From Oscillospiraceae bacterium (lineage in GTDB: Bacteria; Bacillota; Clostridia; Oscillospirales; Oscillospiraceae): a DNA stretch of 42,585 nt. Below the pieces are notes generated by a model. That model had not been told where the DNA came from and searched no databases. It saw only the letters and a list, made by a program, of their open reading frames with translations. The position numbers and the translations under genes were made by a program. The stretch's first letter is position 1. Every line of letters begins with the position of its first letter. Location: NCBI GenBank assembly GCA_021203045.1, contig JAJQBY010000118.1, positions 1 through 42,585 of the forward strand, in the 5' to 3' direction. This document shows, piece by piece, positions 1 through 7,350 of this stretch.

Positions 1-118
1 ACAGCCATTCGTAATCCATGACCCTCTCCACCTTCCGCAGCAGGTGGTCTTGAGGTACCAGTGCATCTATGTCTATCATCACGACTTCCCGCCGTGCATC
101 CTTTTGCCAGTTCTCCAT
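1..118 (-). CDS. IS1182-family transposase, N-terminal fragment (cut by window edge)
   Basis: Reading the minus strand from ATG at 118 gives about 39 residues, including the segment VPQDHLLRKVERVMDYEWL. This matches the conserved N-terminus (DUF772-like) of IS1182/IS5-related transposases, which usually reads VPxDHLLRKID. A strong ribosome binding site (AGGAGGGG) sits just upstream at about 128-138. The catalytic DDE part lies outside the window. Whether the element is intact cannot be judged. Family assignment is from memory of the motif. Confidence 0.75.
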   Translation of the reverse strand, partial: MENWQKDARREVVMIDIDALVPQDHLLRKVERVMDYEWL

Positions 119-189
119 GTTTTTACACCCCCTCCTTCTATTTTACCACTTCTTTCTCGGCGGGGGTATGCTTTCTTTGACAGACTGAG

Positions 190-214
190 GAGCGCTGCAG
201 AACGTGCAGTGCTC
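190..214. repeat. Hairpin in the IS 5' region
   Basis: GAGCGCTGCA (190-199) and TGCAGTGCTC (205-214) can form a 10-pair stem with one G-T pair and a 5-base loop. It lies just inside the presumed end of the insertion sequence. It could be a transposase binding or control structure; this role is inferred. Confidence 0.5.
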
Positions 215-232
215 CCGTTTTTATACTGTCAA

Positions 233-464
233 TAATGCTGGGCTCACCCATCTCCACCACCTTCGCCCCAAAGCGGGACCATTCCAAGCAGAAGCTCTGC
301 AAAGCGCCGGCACTGATCTGGGGACAATACGATCCGCCAAAGTCAGCCGTGGGCTTAATATAAATACCAGCGTAAAAATCGTCTGTTTTCTCTTGACGAA
401 ACAGGTCGATGTTGCTACGATAAAGAAAACAAACCGGCTCATCCGGCAGGATAGCTGCATTCAT
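233..464 (-). pseudogene. Gene remnant abutting the insertion sequence (possibly WYL/WCX-like)
   Basis: Minus-strand reading from 464 gives MNAAILPDEPVCFLYR and ends in WSRFGAKVVEMGEPSI just before the presumed IS end. The FGAKVVEMGEPS segment recalls the C-terminal part of WYL/WCX-domain regulators (FG..V.EP..L), but this is weak. There is no convincing ribosome binding site at 464. No DNA-binding domain lies upstream, where the nitroreductase gene begins. The frame continues into the element and stops at 138. It is most simply a decayed gene cut by the insertion. Identity uncertain. Confidence 0.35.
393..421 (+). promoter_or_regulatory. Probable promoter of the nitroreductase gene
   Basis: TTGACG (393-398), a 17-base spacer and TACGAT (416-421) precede the nitroreductase start by about 78 bases. 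It lies inside the remnant on the other strand. Confidence 0.45.
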
Positions 465-498
465 CGCCAGGCATTTCCGCGAAAGGAGAAAACGCCTT

Positions 499-1101
499 AT
501 GAAAACGAACGAAACCATCGAAAACCTTATAAACCGTCAGTCCTGTCGCAAATACCTCACGGACTCCATCGATCCGGAGATCATTGAGGCCATCGTCACG
601 GCGGGGACCTATGCGCCCAGCGCAGGCGGCGGCCAGCCGTGGACGATCACCGTCCTTTCCGATAAGGAAAAGCTCGCCTGCTTCGGCGAGCTAATGACAG
701 CCGATCTGGCGGCCCATATCCCGGGCTTTCAGCCCGGGGCAGTCGTCGATAACCACGGCACGCGGGGACATATCCTCTGCGGAGCTGATTTCGCGCCCCT
801 GCTGATTGTTGTATCGGAGGCGCCGAACCAGCGCACGCCGGTCGTCTCCTCAGCGCTGGCCTGCGAGAATATGATGATCGCCGCCCAGTCCTTCGGTGTT
901 GCCTCCTGCTGGCCGGGGGCAGTCACCGCCAATCTGATCGCCCCCGCGCTGGAGGCCGCAGACGGAGACCCGCTCCTGAAAAGCCTTGTGCCGGAGGGCA
1001 ACCGTCTGATCGGCGCTATCGCCTTCGGCTATCCTGCGCCGGACGGGTTCCGTGAGCCCAGGGTCCCCCGGCGGGAGGGGGCAGTGATCTATTTACAATG
1101 A
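499..1101 (+). CDS. Nitroreductase-family FMN oxidoreductase
   Basis: The 200-residue protein belongs to the nitroreductase fold, which uses FMN to reduce nitro groups, quinones or similar electron acceptors in the cytoplasm. Seen: the N-terminal FMN phosphate-binding pattern R13-x-S15-x-R17-Y, the APSAGGGQPW segment (about 40-49), and the C-terminal GVASCWPG region expected near the flavin. Length is normal for a small single-domain member. The ATG at 499 follows a good ribosome binding site (GAAAGGAG, 481-488). It is monocistronic: own promoter upstream and strong terminator at 1139. The physiological substrate cannot be read from the sequence. Confidence 0.9.
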   Translation: MKTNETIENLINRQSCRKYLTDSIDPEIIEAIVTAGTYAPSAGGGQPWTITVLSDKEKLACFGELMTADLAAHIPGFQPGAVVDNHGTRGHILCGADFAPLLIVVSEAPNQRTPVVSSALACENMMIAAQSFGVASCWPGAVTANLIAPALEAADGDPLLKSLVPEGNRLIGAIAFGYPAPDGFREPRVPRREGAVIYLQ

Positions 1102-1138
1102 CCTGATTGAGAACGCTCCCCCGCCGGAGAAAAGCTGA

Positions 1139-1180
1139 AGCTCCCGCTGTCACCTGAGGGATGACGGCGGGGGCTTTTCT
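1139..1180 (+). terminator. Rho-independent terminator after the nitroreductase
   Basis: A 14-base arm at 1139-1152 pairs with 1162-1175, with two mismatched positions, and is followed by TTTTCTT. Confidence 0.85.
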
Positions 1181-1202
1181 TAGTCGAGGCTCCAAATTTT
1201 TA

Positions 1203-1231
1203 TTGCAGAAACATTACGGCTCGTATATAAT
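1203..1231 (+). promoter_or_regulatory. Consensus promoter for the secreted beta-helix-like protein
   Basis: TTGCAG (1203-1208), exactly 17 bases, then a perfect TATAAT (1226-1231). The start codon is 34 bases further on, leaving a short leader. Confidence 0.8.
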
Positions 1232-1264
1232 GAAATTAACATTTCGAAAGGAGAAATATCAGCA

Positions 1265-3325
1265 ATGACAAAAAGACTGTGCGCACTGCTTATGGCTGTG
1301 GTGTTTGCGCTGACGCTGTGCACGGGGGCGTTCGCCTCTGAGGAGTTCACAGACTATGCCGGCGGCAGCTCTCTCTCCATGGGCGATTCCGGCGCTTCCG
1401 GCGAGGCGTCTGGGGAAACCTCCTCCGCTGTCTCCGTTTACACGGTGGACGGGGATGTGACCCAGGCAGAGGAGGACGAGAGCGTCTACTCCATCACCAT
1501 CGAGCCCACCATCACCTCCGAGGACGGCGTGACGGTGATCGACGGCCTGGAGATGAGCATCGACGACTTCACCGCTAACGGTATATCCGTTTCCGGCAGT
1601 GACGACGTGGTGTATCTGAAAAACGCTGTCATCGACAAGCTGGTCACCGGCGAGATCAGCGGCACCTCCGGCGGCTATATTGCCGGCACCCTTGGCGGCA
1701 CCCTGTATATCCAGGACTCCATCCTGACAGAGGACGGCCGTGGCGGCGTAGGCGGCAACTATACCGTTTATGCCAGCGCCGGTACCCTGGTGGTGGAAAA
1801 CTCCTCCATCATCCAGCTTGGCGAGGATGAGGGAGGCTATACCTCCAGCATCGGCGAGCCGGGCTCCAACGGTGGCCTGCTGGTCTACGGCACCGCCCGG
1901 GCCAATATGTCCATCGGCACCTCTCACACCTATTACTTCTATTCCTATGTGGAGACGGAAGGCTGGGCCGCCATGTCCACCGACGCAGGCAACGGCGTGC
2001 AGTTCTTCTCCTATTGCTCCACCGCACGGGCTGTGAACGGCGGCTATGGCATATATGCCGACAACGGCTGCTATGACTATATCTACGGCACCACACTCCT
2101 GGGAGCGGAGATGGGCGCCATCATCGCCGGCGGCGGCGAGGTGCACATTTACGGCTCCGACTCTGCGGACGAGACCATCACCGACATGATGGATATCACC
2201 GAGCCCACTGCCGGCGTCCGCAGCCTGGTCGTGGCCAACCGCACCGGCATTATGATTCACTCCCCTGACGAATCCCATTCCGGGGACAACGGCAACTCCA
2301 CCGCCTCCGTTTTCTCCGCCAGCGAGACCGATTTCGTCATGACCGACGACATGAACGCCTACTGGGAGAGCAATGAATTCTATGACGGCGAGACCTGGGA
2401 GCCGGAGTATCAGGATTATTCCGAGAAGTATGACGTGGCCGTGGGCGAATATATCGAGTTCATCCGTGGCGCGGCCATCCTGGTGAAATCCACCAGCGCC
2501 TCCATCGACCTGGACGACGTGACCTTCACCCTGGAAAACGGCACCTATGGCAATAACGCCATCATCATGACCGTGATAAACTCCGATGAAAACGGCCGCT
2601 GGGTCCAGTCCGGCCAGGCCATCGATGACATCCAGGGCACCGTGGCAAATATCTCCAACAGCACCATTTCCGGCGACTTCAAAAACTATGACTATCAGCG
2701 CAAGCTGACCGTGAACCTTGACGCCGTGGACTGGACGGGCGCTTCCTACACCTGGGATGCGGAGACCTTCAACAGCATCTGGAGCGAGGAATGCCTGGCC
2801 GCTGAGCGCTGCCTCTGGATTCTGGACAGCGAGAGCTATATCACGGACGTCACCATGGGCACCTATCTGACCTTCACCAACGGCTCCGTATGGAATGTGA
2901 CCGATGAGTCCGTCCTGGCGTATCTCGCCTGGGACGAGACCTGCACCATCAACGGCACGGTCACCGTGGACGGCGAGGAGGTCACCGAGCCCGGCGAATA
3001 CGAGGGCGTTATCGTCGTGACCCCGGCAGAAGCCTCCGGTGAGGCCTCCGGCGAGACAGAGGTCAGCTCCGAGGCGGATATGATCGCCGCTACGGCGGAA
3101 TATGAGATCACTGTGAACGGCGTCACCGCCGTGGCCTCCTATCAGGACACGGACGACGGCACCTCCGAGGTGAAGGGCTTCATCATCACCTTCGACGGAC
3201 AGGAGATCGAGGGCGTCATCAATATGGGCGTCTGGACGGCCTCCTCCGGCGACGAGGAGGACCAGGCGGTGTGTGATGCGTTCCAGGTGGTCTATGAGGC
3301 CAACAACCTGATCGGCCCGGGCTGA
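1265..3325 (+). CDS. Large secreted protein with beta-helix-like repeats
   Basis: A 686-residue acidic exported protein. The signal peptide is clear: MTKR, a hydrophobic stretch, and a likely cut after GAFA (residue 24). A flexible ASGEASGE linker follows at 44-51, and the same motif recurs near residue 590, framing the body of the protein. The middle is rich in Gly, Thr, Ser, Asn and Asp with short strand-like turns (for example GGTLYIQDSIL, GTLVVENSSII), as in right-handed parallel beta-helix proteins of the pectate-lyase type. No catalytic motif, LPXTG signal or C-terminal membrane segment is seen, so anchoring is unknown. The ATG at 1265 follows AAAGGAG (1247-1253). It has its own promoter and terminator. 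Possible roles are adhesion or glycan binding; both are inference. Confidence 0.8.
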   Translation: MTKRLCALLMAVVFALTLCTGAFASEEFTDYAGGSSLSMGDSGASGEASGETSSAVSVYTVDGDVTQAEEDESVYSITIEPTITSEDGVTVIDGLEMSIDDFTANGISVSGSDDVVYLKNAVIDKLVTGEISGTSGGYIAGTLGGTLYIQDSILTEDGRGGVGGNYTVYASAGTLVVENSSIIQLGEDEGGYTSSIGEPGSNGGLLVYGTARANMSIGTSHTYYFYSYVETEGWAAMSTDAGNGVQFFSYCSTARAVNGGYGIYADNGCYDYIYGTTLLGAEMGAIIAGGGEVHIYGSDSADETITDMMDITEPTAGVRSLVVANRTGIMIHSPDESHSGDNGNSTASVFSASETDFVMTDDMNAYWESNEFYDGETWEPEYQDYSEKYDVAVGEYIEFIRGAAILVKSTSASIDLDDVTFTLENGTYGNNAIIMTVINSDENGRWVQSGQAIDDIQGTVANISNSTISGDFKNYDYQRKLTVNLDAVDWTGASYTWDAETFNSIWSEECLAAERCLWILDSESYITDVTMGTYLTFTNGSVWNVTDESVLAYLAWDETCTINGTVTVDGEEVTEPGEYEGVIVVTPAEASGEASGETEVSSEADMIAATAEYEITVNGVTAVASYQDTDDGTSEVKGFIITFDGQEIEGVINMGVWTASSGDEEDQAVCDAFQVVYEANNLIGPG

Positions 3326-3346
3326 GCTGAACCGCATGAATAATTG

Positions 3347-3392
3347 AACGTCCCCCACCGGGTGCCTTCCGCACCTGGTGGGGGACGTTTTA
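3347..3392 (+). terminator. Strong terminator after the secreted protein
   Basis: Arms at 3347-3365 and 3371-3389 form a long GC-rich stem with one mismatch and a 5-base loop. It is followed by TTTTAT. Confidence 0.9.
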
Positions 3393-3462
3393 TCAGGGAG
3401 CGGCAAATTCAGCTCGTAGGCGCCCCTTCATGCTATACGCCTGGCGGCGTCCGCAACCCGGA

Positions 3463-3491
3463 TAGACAAATGCGCAAAACTCAGGTAAAAT
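3463..3491 (+). promoter_or_regulatory. Probable promoter of the cysteine hydrolase
   Basis: TAGACA (3463-3468), a 17-base spacer and TAAAAT (3486-3491), 30 bases before the start codon. Confidence 0.6.
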
Positions 3492-3520
3492 AGGCACAGC
3501 CTTGATACAGGAGGTCTGTC

Positions 3521-4150
3521 ATGGATACGAAATACGCACTGATCGTCATCGACATGCAAAACGGCTTTATAAACGAGGGCTCCGCCCAGTGCATCAAGGG
3601 CGCGAGAGCCACTGTGCCCGCCTGCGCCCGGGTGATAGAACACTTCCGGGCCCAGGGCATCCCTGTCTTTTTCGTATCGCGGCGATACAGAACGGACGGC
3701 AGCGATGTGGAGCACACACGCTTCAAAAGCTGGTTGGACGGGGGCAGGGCCCTGTCCGATAGTTGCCCGGAGGATATATCCGCCAGCGCACCGGAGGAGT
3801 TCGGCATCTGCGACAGGGATTATCTCATCATAAAGCCCCGTTATTCCGCCTTTTTCCACACAGAGCTGGACCTTATTCTGCGCCGATTGGGGATAAACAC
3901 CGTCGTCCTCATCGGAACGACCACCCCAAACTGCATCCGCACCACATGCTACGACGGCATATCCCTTGAATATAATGTGGTCGTCCTCAGCGACTGCACC
4001 TCGTCCCAGACGGAGGAGATACAGCAGAGTAACCTGCGCGACATGAACAATGTTGGCGCGCAGATCATGACGGCGGAGGAGCTCATCTCCGGCACGCAGC
4101 TCGCAGACACGGTGACGGAGACACGGGAAGCCGTGCTGGGCGGCATATAG
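3521..4150 (+). CDS. Isochorismatase-like cysteine hydrolase
   Basis: The 209-residue protein belongs to the isochorismatase/nicotinamidase superfamily, cytosolic hydrolases acting on amides or vinyl ethers. The catalytic triad is visible: D11 in LIVIDMQNGF, K105 in IIKPRYSAFF, and C138 in GTTTPNCIR, the last preceded by the usual cis-peptide region. Length is typical. The ATG at 3521 follows a perfect AGGAGG (3509-3514). It appears to be a single-gene unit. Substrate is not determined: it could be a nicotinamidase, a ureidoacrylate-type amidase or another member. There is no nicotinamide gene beside it. Confidence 0.88.
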   Translation: MDTKYALIVIDMQNGFINEGSAQCIKGARATVPACARVIEHFRAQGIPVFFVSRRYRTDGSDVEHTRFKSWLDGGRALSDSCPEDISASAPEEFGICDRDYLIIKPRYSAFFHTELDLILRRLGINTVVLIGTTTPNCIRTTCYDGISLEYNVVVLSDCTSSQTEEIQQSNLRDMNNVGAQIMTAEELISGTQLADTVTETREAVLGGI

Positions 4151-4203
4151 CCTAAAATTGTTAAATAAGCGGTACCGCCGGAGCCATAAGATACGGATAT
4201 GTA

Positions 4204-4380
4204 CTATTTCCATCCCCGTCTTTTGGCTAAATCCAGTAAGGCAAAGCAAAAGCGCTGCCACGGCTTCAATGTTGTCTGTAACGGGTCACCCTCACGGATA
4301 CGCATAGTGCGGCGGATCTCCTTGGGAATAACGACCCGTCCCAGGTCGTCGATCCGCCGCACAATCCCTGTTGCTTTCAT
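4204..4380 (-). pseudogene. Truncated AbrB/SpoVT-type DNA-binding protein
   Basis: Starting at ATG 4380, the first 33 residues (MKATGIVRRIDDLGRVVIPK and on through IRREGDP-like sequence) are a near-perfect AbrB/SpoVT swapped-hairpin DNA-binding domain. From residue 34 the sequence switches to LQTTLKPWQRFCFALLDLAK and ends at 58 residues. This is unlike the EIF...KYSP continuation normal for the family, and the regulatory half is missing. An excellent ribosome binding site (AGGAGG at about 4386-4391) remains, so a short protein with an almost complete domain may still be made. It begins the AT-richer accessory stretch. Called a broken gene because the junction is abrupt. Confidence 0.6.
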
Positions 4381-4616
4381 CTTTATCCTCCTGTCAGCTT
4401 TTTGTTTGACAGGATTTATTATCCGCAAATCTTGCCAGCCTATACAAACGGGCGAAATTTGGCAAAGATACAGGCGCGGTTCGGGTCTGACACTGCATTT
4501 GCTTTCCGCGAATCCAGCCAGAGCAGATGCTAGTCTACATTTCCCCGGTGATAGTGGAGCTTCTGTCGTATGCAAAGGGAAGGTGCTTGGACACCGCGTT
4601 CCACTGGATAATATTG

Positions 4617-4645
4617 AAGACCGTATGTAAATCATACGGTCTTTT
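4617..4645. terminator. Hairpin at the end of the small unknown gene
   Basis: GACCGTATG (4619-4627) pairs perfectly with CATACGGTC (4633-4641) around a 5-base loop. The plus-strand side has a TTTT run. The minus-strand side, where the gene ends at 4632, has only a poor T stretch, so function as a terminator is uncertain. Confidence 0.4.
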
Positions 4646-4919
4646 CTGTTTCCCAAACACCATCTACAAGAGCACGGATTCGTACATACTCACCATCCCC
4701 GGAGGACGTGATATGCAGATGGTCTATGGACGGCAGGAGATTGACAAATTCCTGTAACTCCTCAAGAGAGGCATCGAATGTAATCACACTGATTTCAATT
4801 CCCATACACCCTTGAACTAAATCGGCGATTTCCTGCGTCACTTCGCCGCCGAACTGTTCGGCGTAATCAGCAAAGAACTGCTTTACCTTCTGTGCTTTCT
4901 GGTAGTTTTCTTGGTTCAT
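4632..4919 (-). CDS. Small acidic protein of unknown function
   Basis: A 95-residue protein I do not recognise. It has a helical N-terminus (MNQENYQKAQKVKQFFADYA) followed by alternating strand/helix patterns. It is acidic and has no signal or membrane segment, so probably cytosolic. A strong AGGAGG-type ribosome binding site (about 4926-4934) lies inside the end of the upstream gene. That gene's stop codon is at 4921-4923, one base away, so the two genes are translationally linked. The pairing suggests a membrane-anchored protein with a small soluble partner; this is inference. Confidence 0.7.
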   Translation of the reverse strand: MNQENYQKAQKVKQFFADYAEQFGGEVTQEIADLVQGCMGIEISVITFDASLEELQEFVNLLPSIDHLHITSSGDGEYVRIRALVDGVWETEKTV

Positions 4920-4920
4920 A

Positions 4921-5622
4921 TTATTCCTCCTCCTTTATATTGGCAAACCATATATCGTCATACCTGTCACCCGGATGAGCATCCGACCAGTTTCCATGGT
5001 CGTTTGTTAGAATGGTATGCGGGAACCCAGTTATATTTAGCCCACCTCTTGCGGATACCCATGTATACCAACCATCCACCAATGGTAGTGCCGGGTCATC
5101 TACTCGCGTACAGTAATCACTACTAGCCTCGTGTAAATAAATGGGTTGCGGCTCACTAATGTTAAATCCGTGTTGATCTCCTCTTTTGACAAAGACCATA
5201 TGCTCAGGGAACCCATGAGACACAAGCTCTCTATCTAACCAAACCATAAACATACGCAATATAGCCGCATCTGAAGCATTTTTAAATGAGGAAAGAACGC
5301 CACCTTCCTCTATGCGATAAGCTGTAGTCCTTCCTCGCTGAGCCAGCACGCCAAGCGAAATCATATCTAATGAAACAAACGGTACGCCAGATTCAACTTT
5401 TATCCTACGCCTCACTTCTTCCCACTCGTCAGTGTTGCCGTAATTTTTATATACATCCATGTCGTGCAGAGGTTCAGTATATTCCATTAGTTTCTCTCGG
5501 TCAGACCGCATAGACTGTATATGCTCATCAGTAGTAATTCGCGCCGCCTGACTCCTAACTCCGTCAGTTACTTTAATAAAGCCAAAGGCAAGCACTAAAA
5601 TTAAAGCAATGGCGATTCCCAT
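4921..5622 (-). CDS. Membrane-anchored protein of unknown function
   Basis: A 233-residue protein with an N-terminal hydrophobic segment (MGIAIALILVLAFGFIKV) that looks like an uncleaved anchor. A long polar domain follows, rich in aromatic residues, Asp and His (WYTWVSARGG, DHGNWSDAHPGDRYDDIW). I see no known catalytic motif. The ATG at 5622 follows AGGAGGAGG-like sequence. The promoter at 5650-5678 overlaps a perfect inverted repeat. It forms a two-gene unit with the small protein at 4632-4919. Base composition is lower in GC than the flanking housekeeping genes, suggesting an acquired segment. Confidence 0.7.
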   Translation of the reverse strand: MGIAIALILVLAFGFIKVTDGVRSQAARITTDEHIQSMRSDREKLMEYTEPLHDMDVYKNYGNTDEWEEVRRRIKVESGVPFVSLDMISLGVLAQRGRTTAYRIEEGGVLSSFKNASDAAILRMFMVWLDRELVSHGFPEHMVFVKRGDQHGFNISEPQPIYLHEASSDYCTRVDDPALPLVDGWYTWVSARGGLNITGFPHTILTNDHGNWSDAHPGDRYDDIWFANIKEEE

Positions 5623-5649
5623 ACACGTCCTCCTCCCAGACTATGTTAA

Positions 5650-5693
5650 ATTATACCACATATTAGCATTATTAGCAACACTAATATGTGGTA
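5650..5693 (-). promoter_or_regulatory. Promoter overlapped by a 13-bp perfect inverted repeat (operator candidate)
   Basis: On the minus strand TTGCTA (5678-5673), 17 bases, then TATAAT (5655-5650) lead into the gene starting at 5622. TACCACATATTAG (5654-5666) and CTAATATGTGGTA (5681-5693) are perfect inverted arms. They cover the spacer and -10 on one side and the region upstream of -35 on the other. A repressor bound here would block the promoter; no regulator for it is identified. Confidence 0.6.
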
Positions 5694-5785
5694 ACGCCCG
5701 CCAGTTACTCAGCCCGTGCTTGCTATAAAGCACACGAATCAAAGGAAGAAAAATTTGTTTTGTAAGTAGCGGGGCATAAACAATA

Positions 5786-6007
5786 TTAGTTGCCGTTGCA
5801 AGCCTTATCTATATTGAACTTCTCTACCAACTCCAAAGGATTCTTTGACCTGCCAAGCTTGGCGAGCTTCTTATCCGTTCCTACTTCATACAGGAAGTAG
5901 AATTCCCGCGTGGGCTTGCTGGTCATGATGAAGCGCAGGTTCCCGGCCTTATCATAGTAATCGACCCAGCCGATTTCTCCGGCTGGGAGCTTTATATCAG
6001 CAGCCAC
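5786..6007 (-). CDS. Small protein of unknown function, possible fragment
   Basis: Reading from a GTG at 6007 gives 73 residues with coherent protein character: LPAGEIGWVDYYDKAGNLRF, then a lysine-rich end. A weak GGAGA precedes the GTG. An in-frame ATG at residue 28 is an alternative start. The frame stays open upstream to 6184, but that part overlaps a terminator hairpin and the next gene's end and looks non-coding. It may be the C-terminal remnant of a larger gene. No family recognised. Confidence 0.45.
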   Translation of the reverse strand: MAADIKLPAGEIGWVDYYDKAGNLRFIMTSKPTREFYFLYEVGTDKKLAKLGRSKNPLELVEKFNIDKACNGN

Positions 6008-6042
6008 GGAGCATCTCCACACATTCTCTGATCGCACTGTGC

Positions 6043-6075
6043 ATAAAATTCCCACCAGATGAATAACCTGGTGGG
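6043..6075 (-). terminator. Terminator after the tandem paralogue pair
   Basis: CCCACCAG (6051-6058) pairs perfectly with CTGGTGGG (6068-6075). On the minus strand the stem is followed by AATTTTAT. It lies 22 bases past the stop of the gene at 6097. Confidence 0.7.
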
Positions 6076-6096
6076 TTGATTGGACTTGATTCAGTT

Positions 6097-6624
6097 TTAC
6101 TCGGCAGAGGACAGGACATTCTCTACCGTCACACCGATACTCACGGTTCCGTCTAACTTTGGGTATACCTCGAAGGTACTGCAATTCCGCAGAGCGCGGC
6201 CAAGAACAAAAATTCCTTCTCTGTCCAATTCTATCGCGGGCTCTGTGAATGTAACACCGCCGGAATTGAATGCCCTGTGTATCTCACACTTTGGTTTATT
6301 CCCCTTACTACAGAGCACGCTTAACAGCGCATATACAGCCAGGAGGGTTTTATATCCTTCCGTGTTCATCGTTTTCTTTTCGTGCTCCATTTCCGCTATG
6401 ATAGGCAGAACATTTTCCTCTGCGTAGTCGCTTAATTCCTCACACGCACGATCAAGTAACCCCTCGGGGAGCTGTGCCTGGATTTCCTCAATTGTTTCAT
6501 CGTCGATACATACCTCGTCCGGATCTACCCCTGCCTGTATCACTTGCTCACGAATGATGCTGCGGATTAGGGCATCCTTCAATTCCTTCGGTGCCTTGTT
6601 CGCAGACTGCATTTCTTCGTTCAT
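6097..6624 (-). CDS. Unknown protein, paralogue 2 of a tandem pair
   Basis: A 175-residue acidic, soluble protein with no recognised family. It shares long blocks with its upstream neighbour: LPEGLLDRACEELSD (about residues 53-67), YKTLLAVYAL then SVLC (about 93-108), RAFN then GV, and a C-terminal strand-rich part with RALRNC and VTV..V..SAE. The conserved core looks like an N-terminal helical half joined to a C-terminal beta-rich half. The start at 6624 follows GAAGGAGG. It lies 19 bases after the first paralogue and is followed by a terminator. Divergence is even along the length, so this is an old duplication. Function unknown. Confidence 0.75.
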   Translation of the reverse strand: MNEEMQSANKAPKELKDALIRSIIREQVIQAGVDPDEVCIDDETIEEIQAQLPEGLLDRACEELSDYAEENVLPIIAEMEHEKKTMNTEGYKTLLAVYALLSVLCSKGNKPKCEIHRAFNSGGVTFTEPAIELDREGIFVLGRALRNCSTFEVYPKLDGTVSIGVTVENVLSSAE

Positions 6625-6643
6625 ATATCGGCCTCCTTCTATT

Positions 6644-7189
6644 TTATTCGGCGCTCATGATAACATCTTTTACCGTCACGCTGAACCACACGCTTCCGCT
6701 TTTCTCAGGAACAATTGAAAGCGTCTCACAATTCCGCAAAGCACGGGCAAGGAGGGAAATATCGTGTGCATCCCACTCAAACACAACGGCTGTAACACTT
6801 ACTCCGCAACCATTGAAGGCGCGATACACTTTTATTTCCGGTTTGTTTTCCTCGCCGCACAGTACGGAGAACAGAGCATACACAGCCAAAAGAGTTTTAT
6901 ACTGCTCCTTATTCAGTATCTTCTTCTCTGTGGCCATTTCCCTTAATATATCAGAAAGCGAATCTTCTACGGCATCACTTAATTCCTCGCACGCACGATC
7001 AAGCAGACCTTCCGGGAGCTGGCTTTCCAAGAACTCTATGTCCTCATCGTCCAGCTCTATTACATCCAGGTTCTCTCCTTCCCGTTCCATCGGAGATTTA
7101 GCAACGATTTCGAGCAGCTTATTCTTCAATTCCTGTGGCATTTTCTTTCCCTGGCCCCCTATAGGCGCCTGCATTTCCTCATCGGCCAT
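6644..7189 (-). CDS. Unknown protein, paralogue 1 of a tandem pair
   Basis: A 181-residue acidic protein starting MADEEMQAPIGG. The ATG at 7189 is chosen because AAGGAGGTC lies right before it; an upstream in-frame ATG at 7246 has no such site and overlaps the promoter. The same blocks as in the next gene are present (QLPEGLLDRACEELSD, YKTLLAVYAL, RALRNC, SAE at the end). No signal peptide, membrane segment or catalytic motif is visible. The pair shares one consensus promoter at 7214-7242. Tandem divergent copies of small acidic proteins in an accessory stretch can be immunity or anti-phage related; that is speculation here. Confidence 0.75.
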   Translation of the reverse strand: MADEEMQAPIGGQGKKMPQELKNKLLEIVAKSPMEREGENLDVIELDDEDIEFLESQLPEGLLDRACEELSDAVEDSLSDILREMATEKKILNKEQYKTLLAVYALFSVLCGEENKPEIKVYRAFNGCGVSVTAVVFEWDAHDISLLARALRNCETLSIVPEKSGSVWFSVTVKDVIMSAE

Positions 7190-7213
7190 AATATGACCTC
7201 CTTCCTCGATTGT

Positions 7214-7242
7214 ATTATACAGTATATTTCGCATTAAGACAA
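7214..7242 (-). promoter_or_regulatory. Promoter of the tandem paralogue operon
   Basis: On the minus strand TTGTCT (7242-7237), 17 bases, TATAAT (7219-7214). The start codon is 25 bases downstream. Confidence 0.75.
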
Positions 7243-7281
7243 CCACCGGAAGAATATCCGATTTGCTGCCATCATGCCTGA

Positions 7282-7330
7282 AAAAATAAAGCTATAGCCA
7301 CTGTTTTTCAGCAGCCATAGCTTTATTTTT
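7282..7330 (-). terminator. Terminator of the metK-ahcY operon
   Basis: AAATAAAGCTAT near 7284-7295 pairs with ATAGCTTTATTT near 7317-7328, with A and T tracts on both sides. It is 21 bases past the ahcY stop and can work in both directions. Confidence 0.85.
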
Positions 7331-7350
7331 AATCGATTTTCCTTGACCCT

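Larger units (their letters stand above)
1..232 (-). mobile_element. IS1182-type insertion sequence, 5' end only (runs off left edge)
   Basis: The left edge holds the start of a transposase gene (118 to 1) and its upstream region. A subterminal hairpin lies at 190-214. The outer boundary is placed near 232, where minus-strand sequence starting TTGACAGTATAAAAACGGG begins. This is also where the neighbouring remnant reading frame stops looking protein-like. The boundary is inferred, because the other end and the target duplication lie outside the window. Confidence 0.55.

Noticed and set aside
1259-3406. A 715-residue open frame on the minus strand opposite the secreted beta-helix-like protein
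   Set aside because: No ribosome binding site or family likeness, Gly/Asp/Val/His-rich composition typical of the complement of GC-rich codons; it overlaps the terminator.
3428-4261. Minus-strand open frame opposite the cysteine hydrolase
   Set aside because: Overlaps a gene with intact catalytic triad and has no start signal or recognisable domain.
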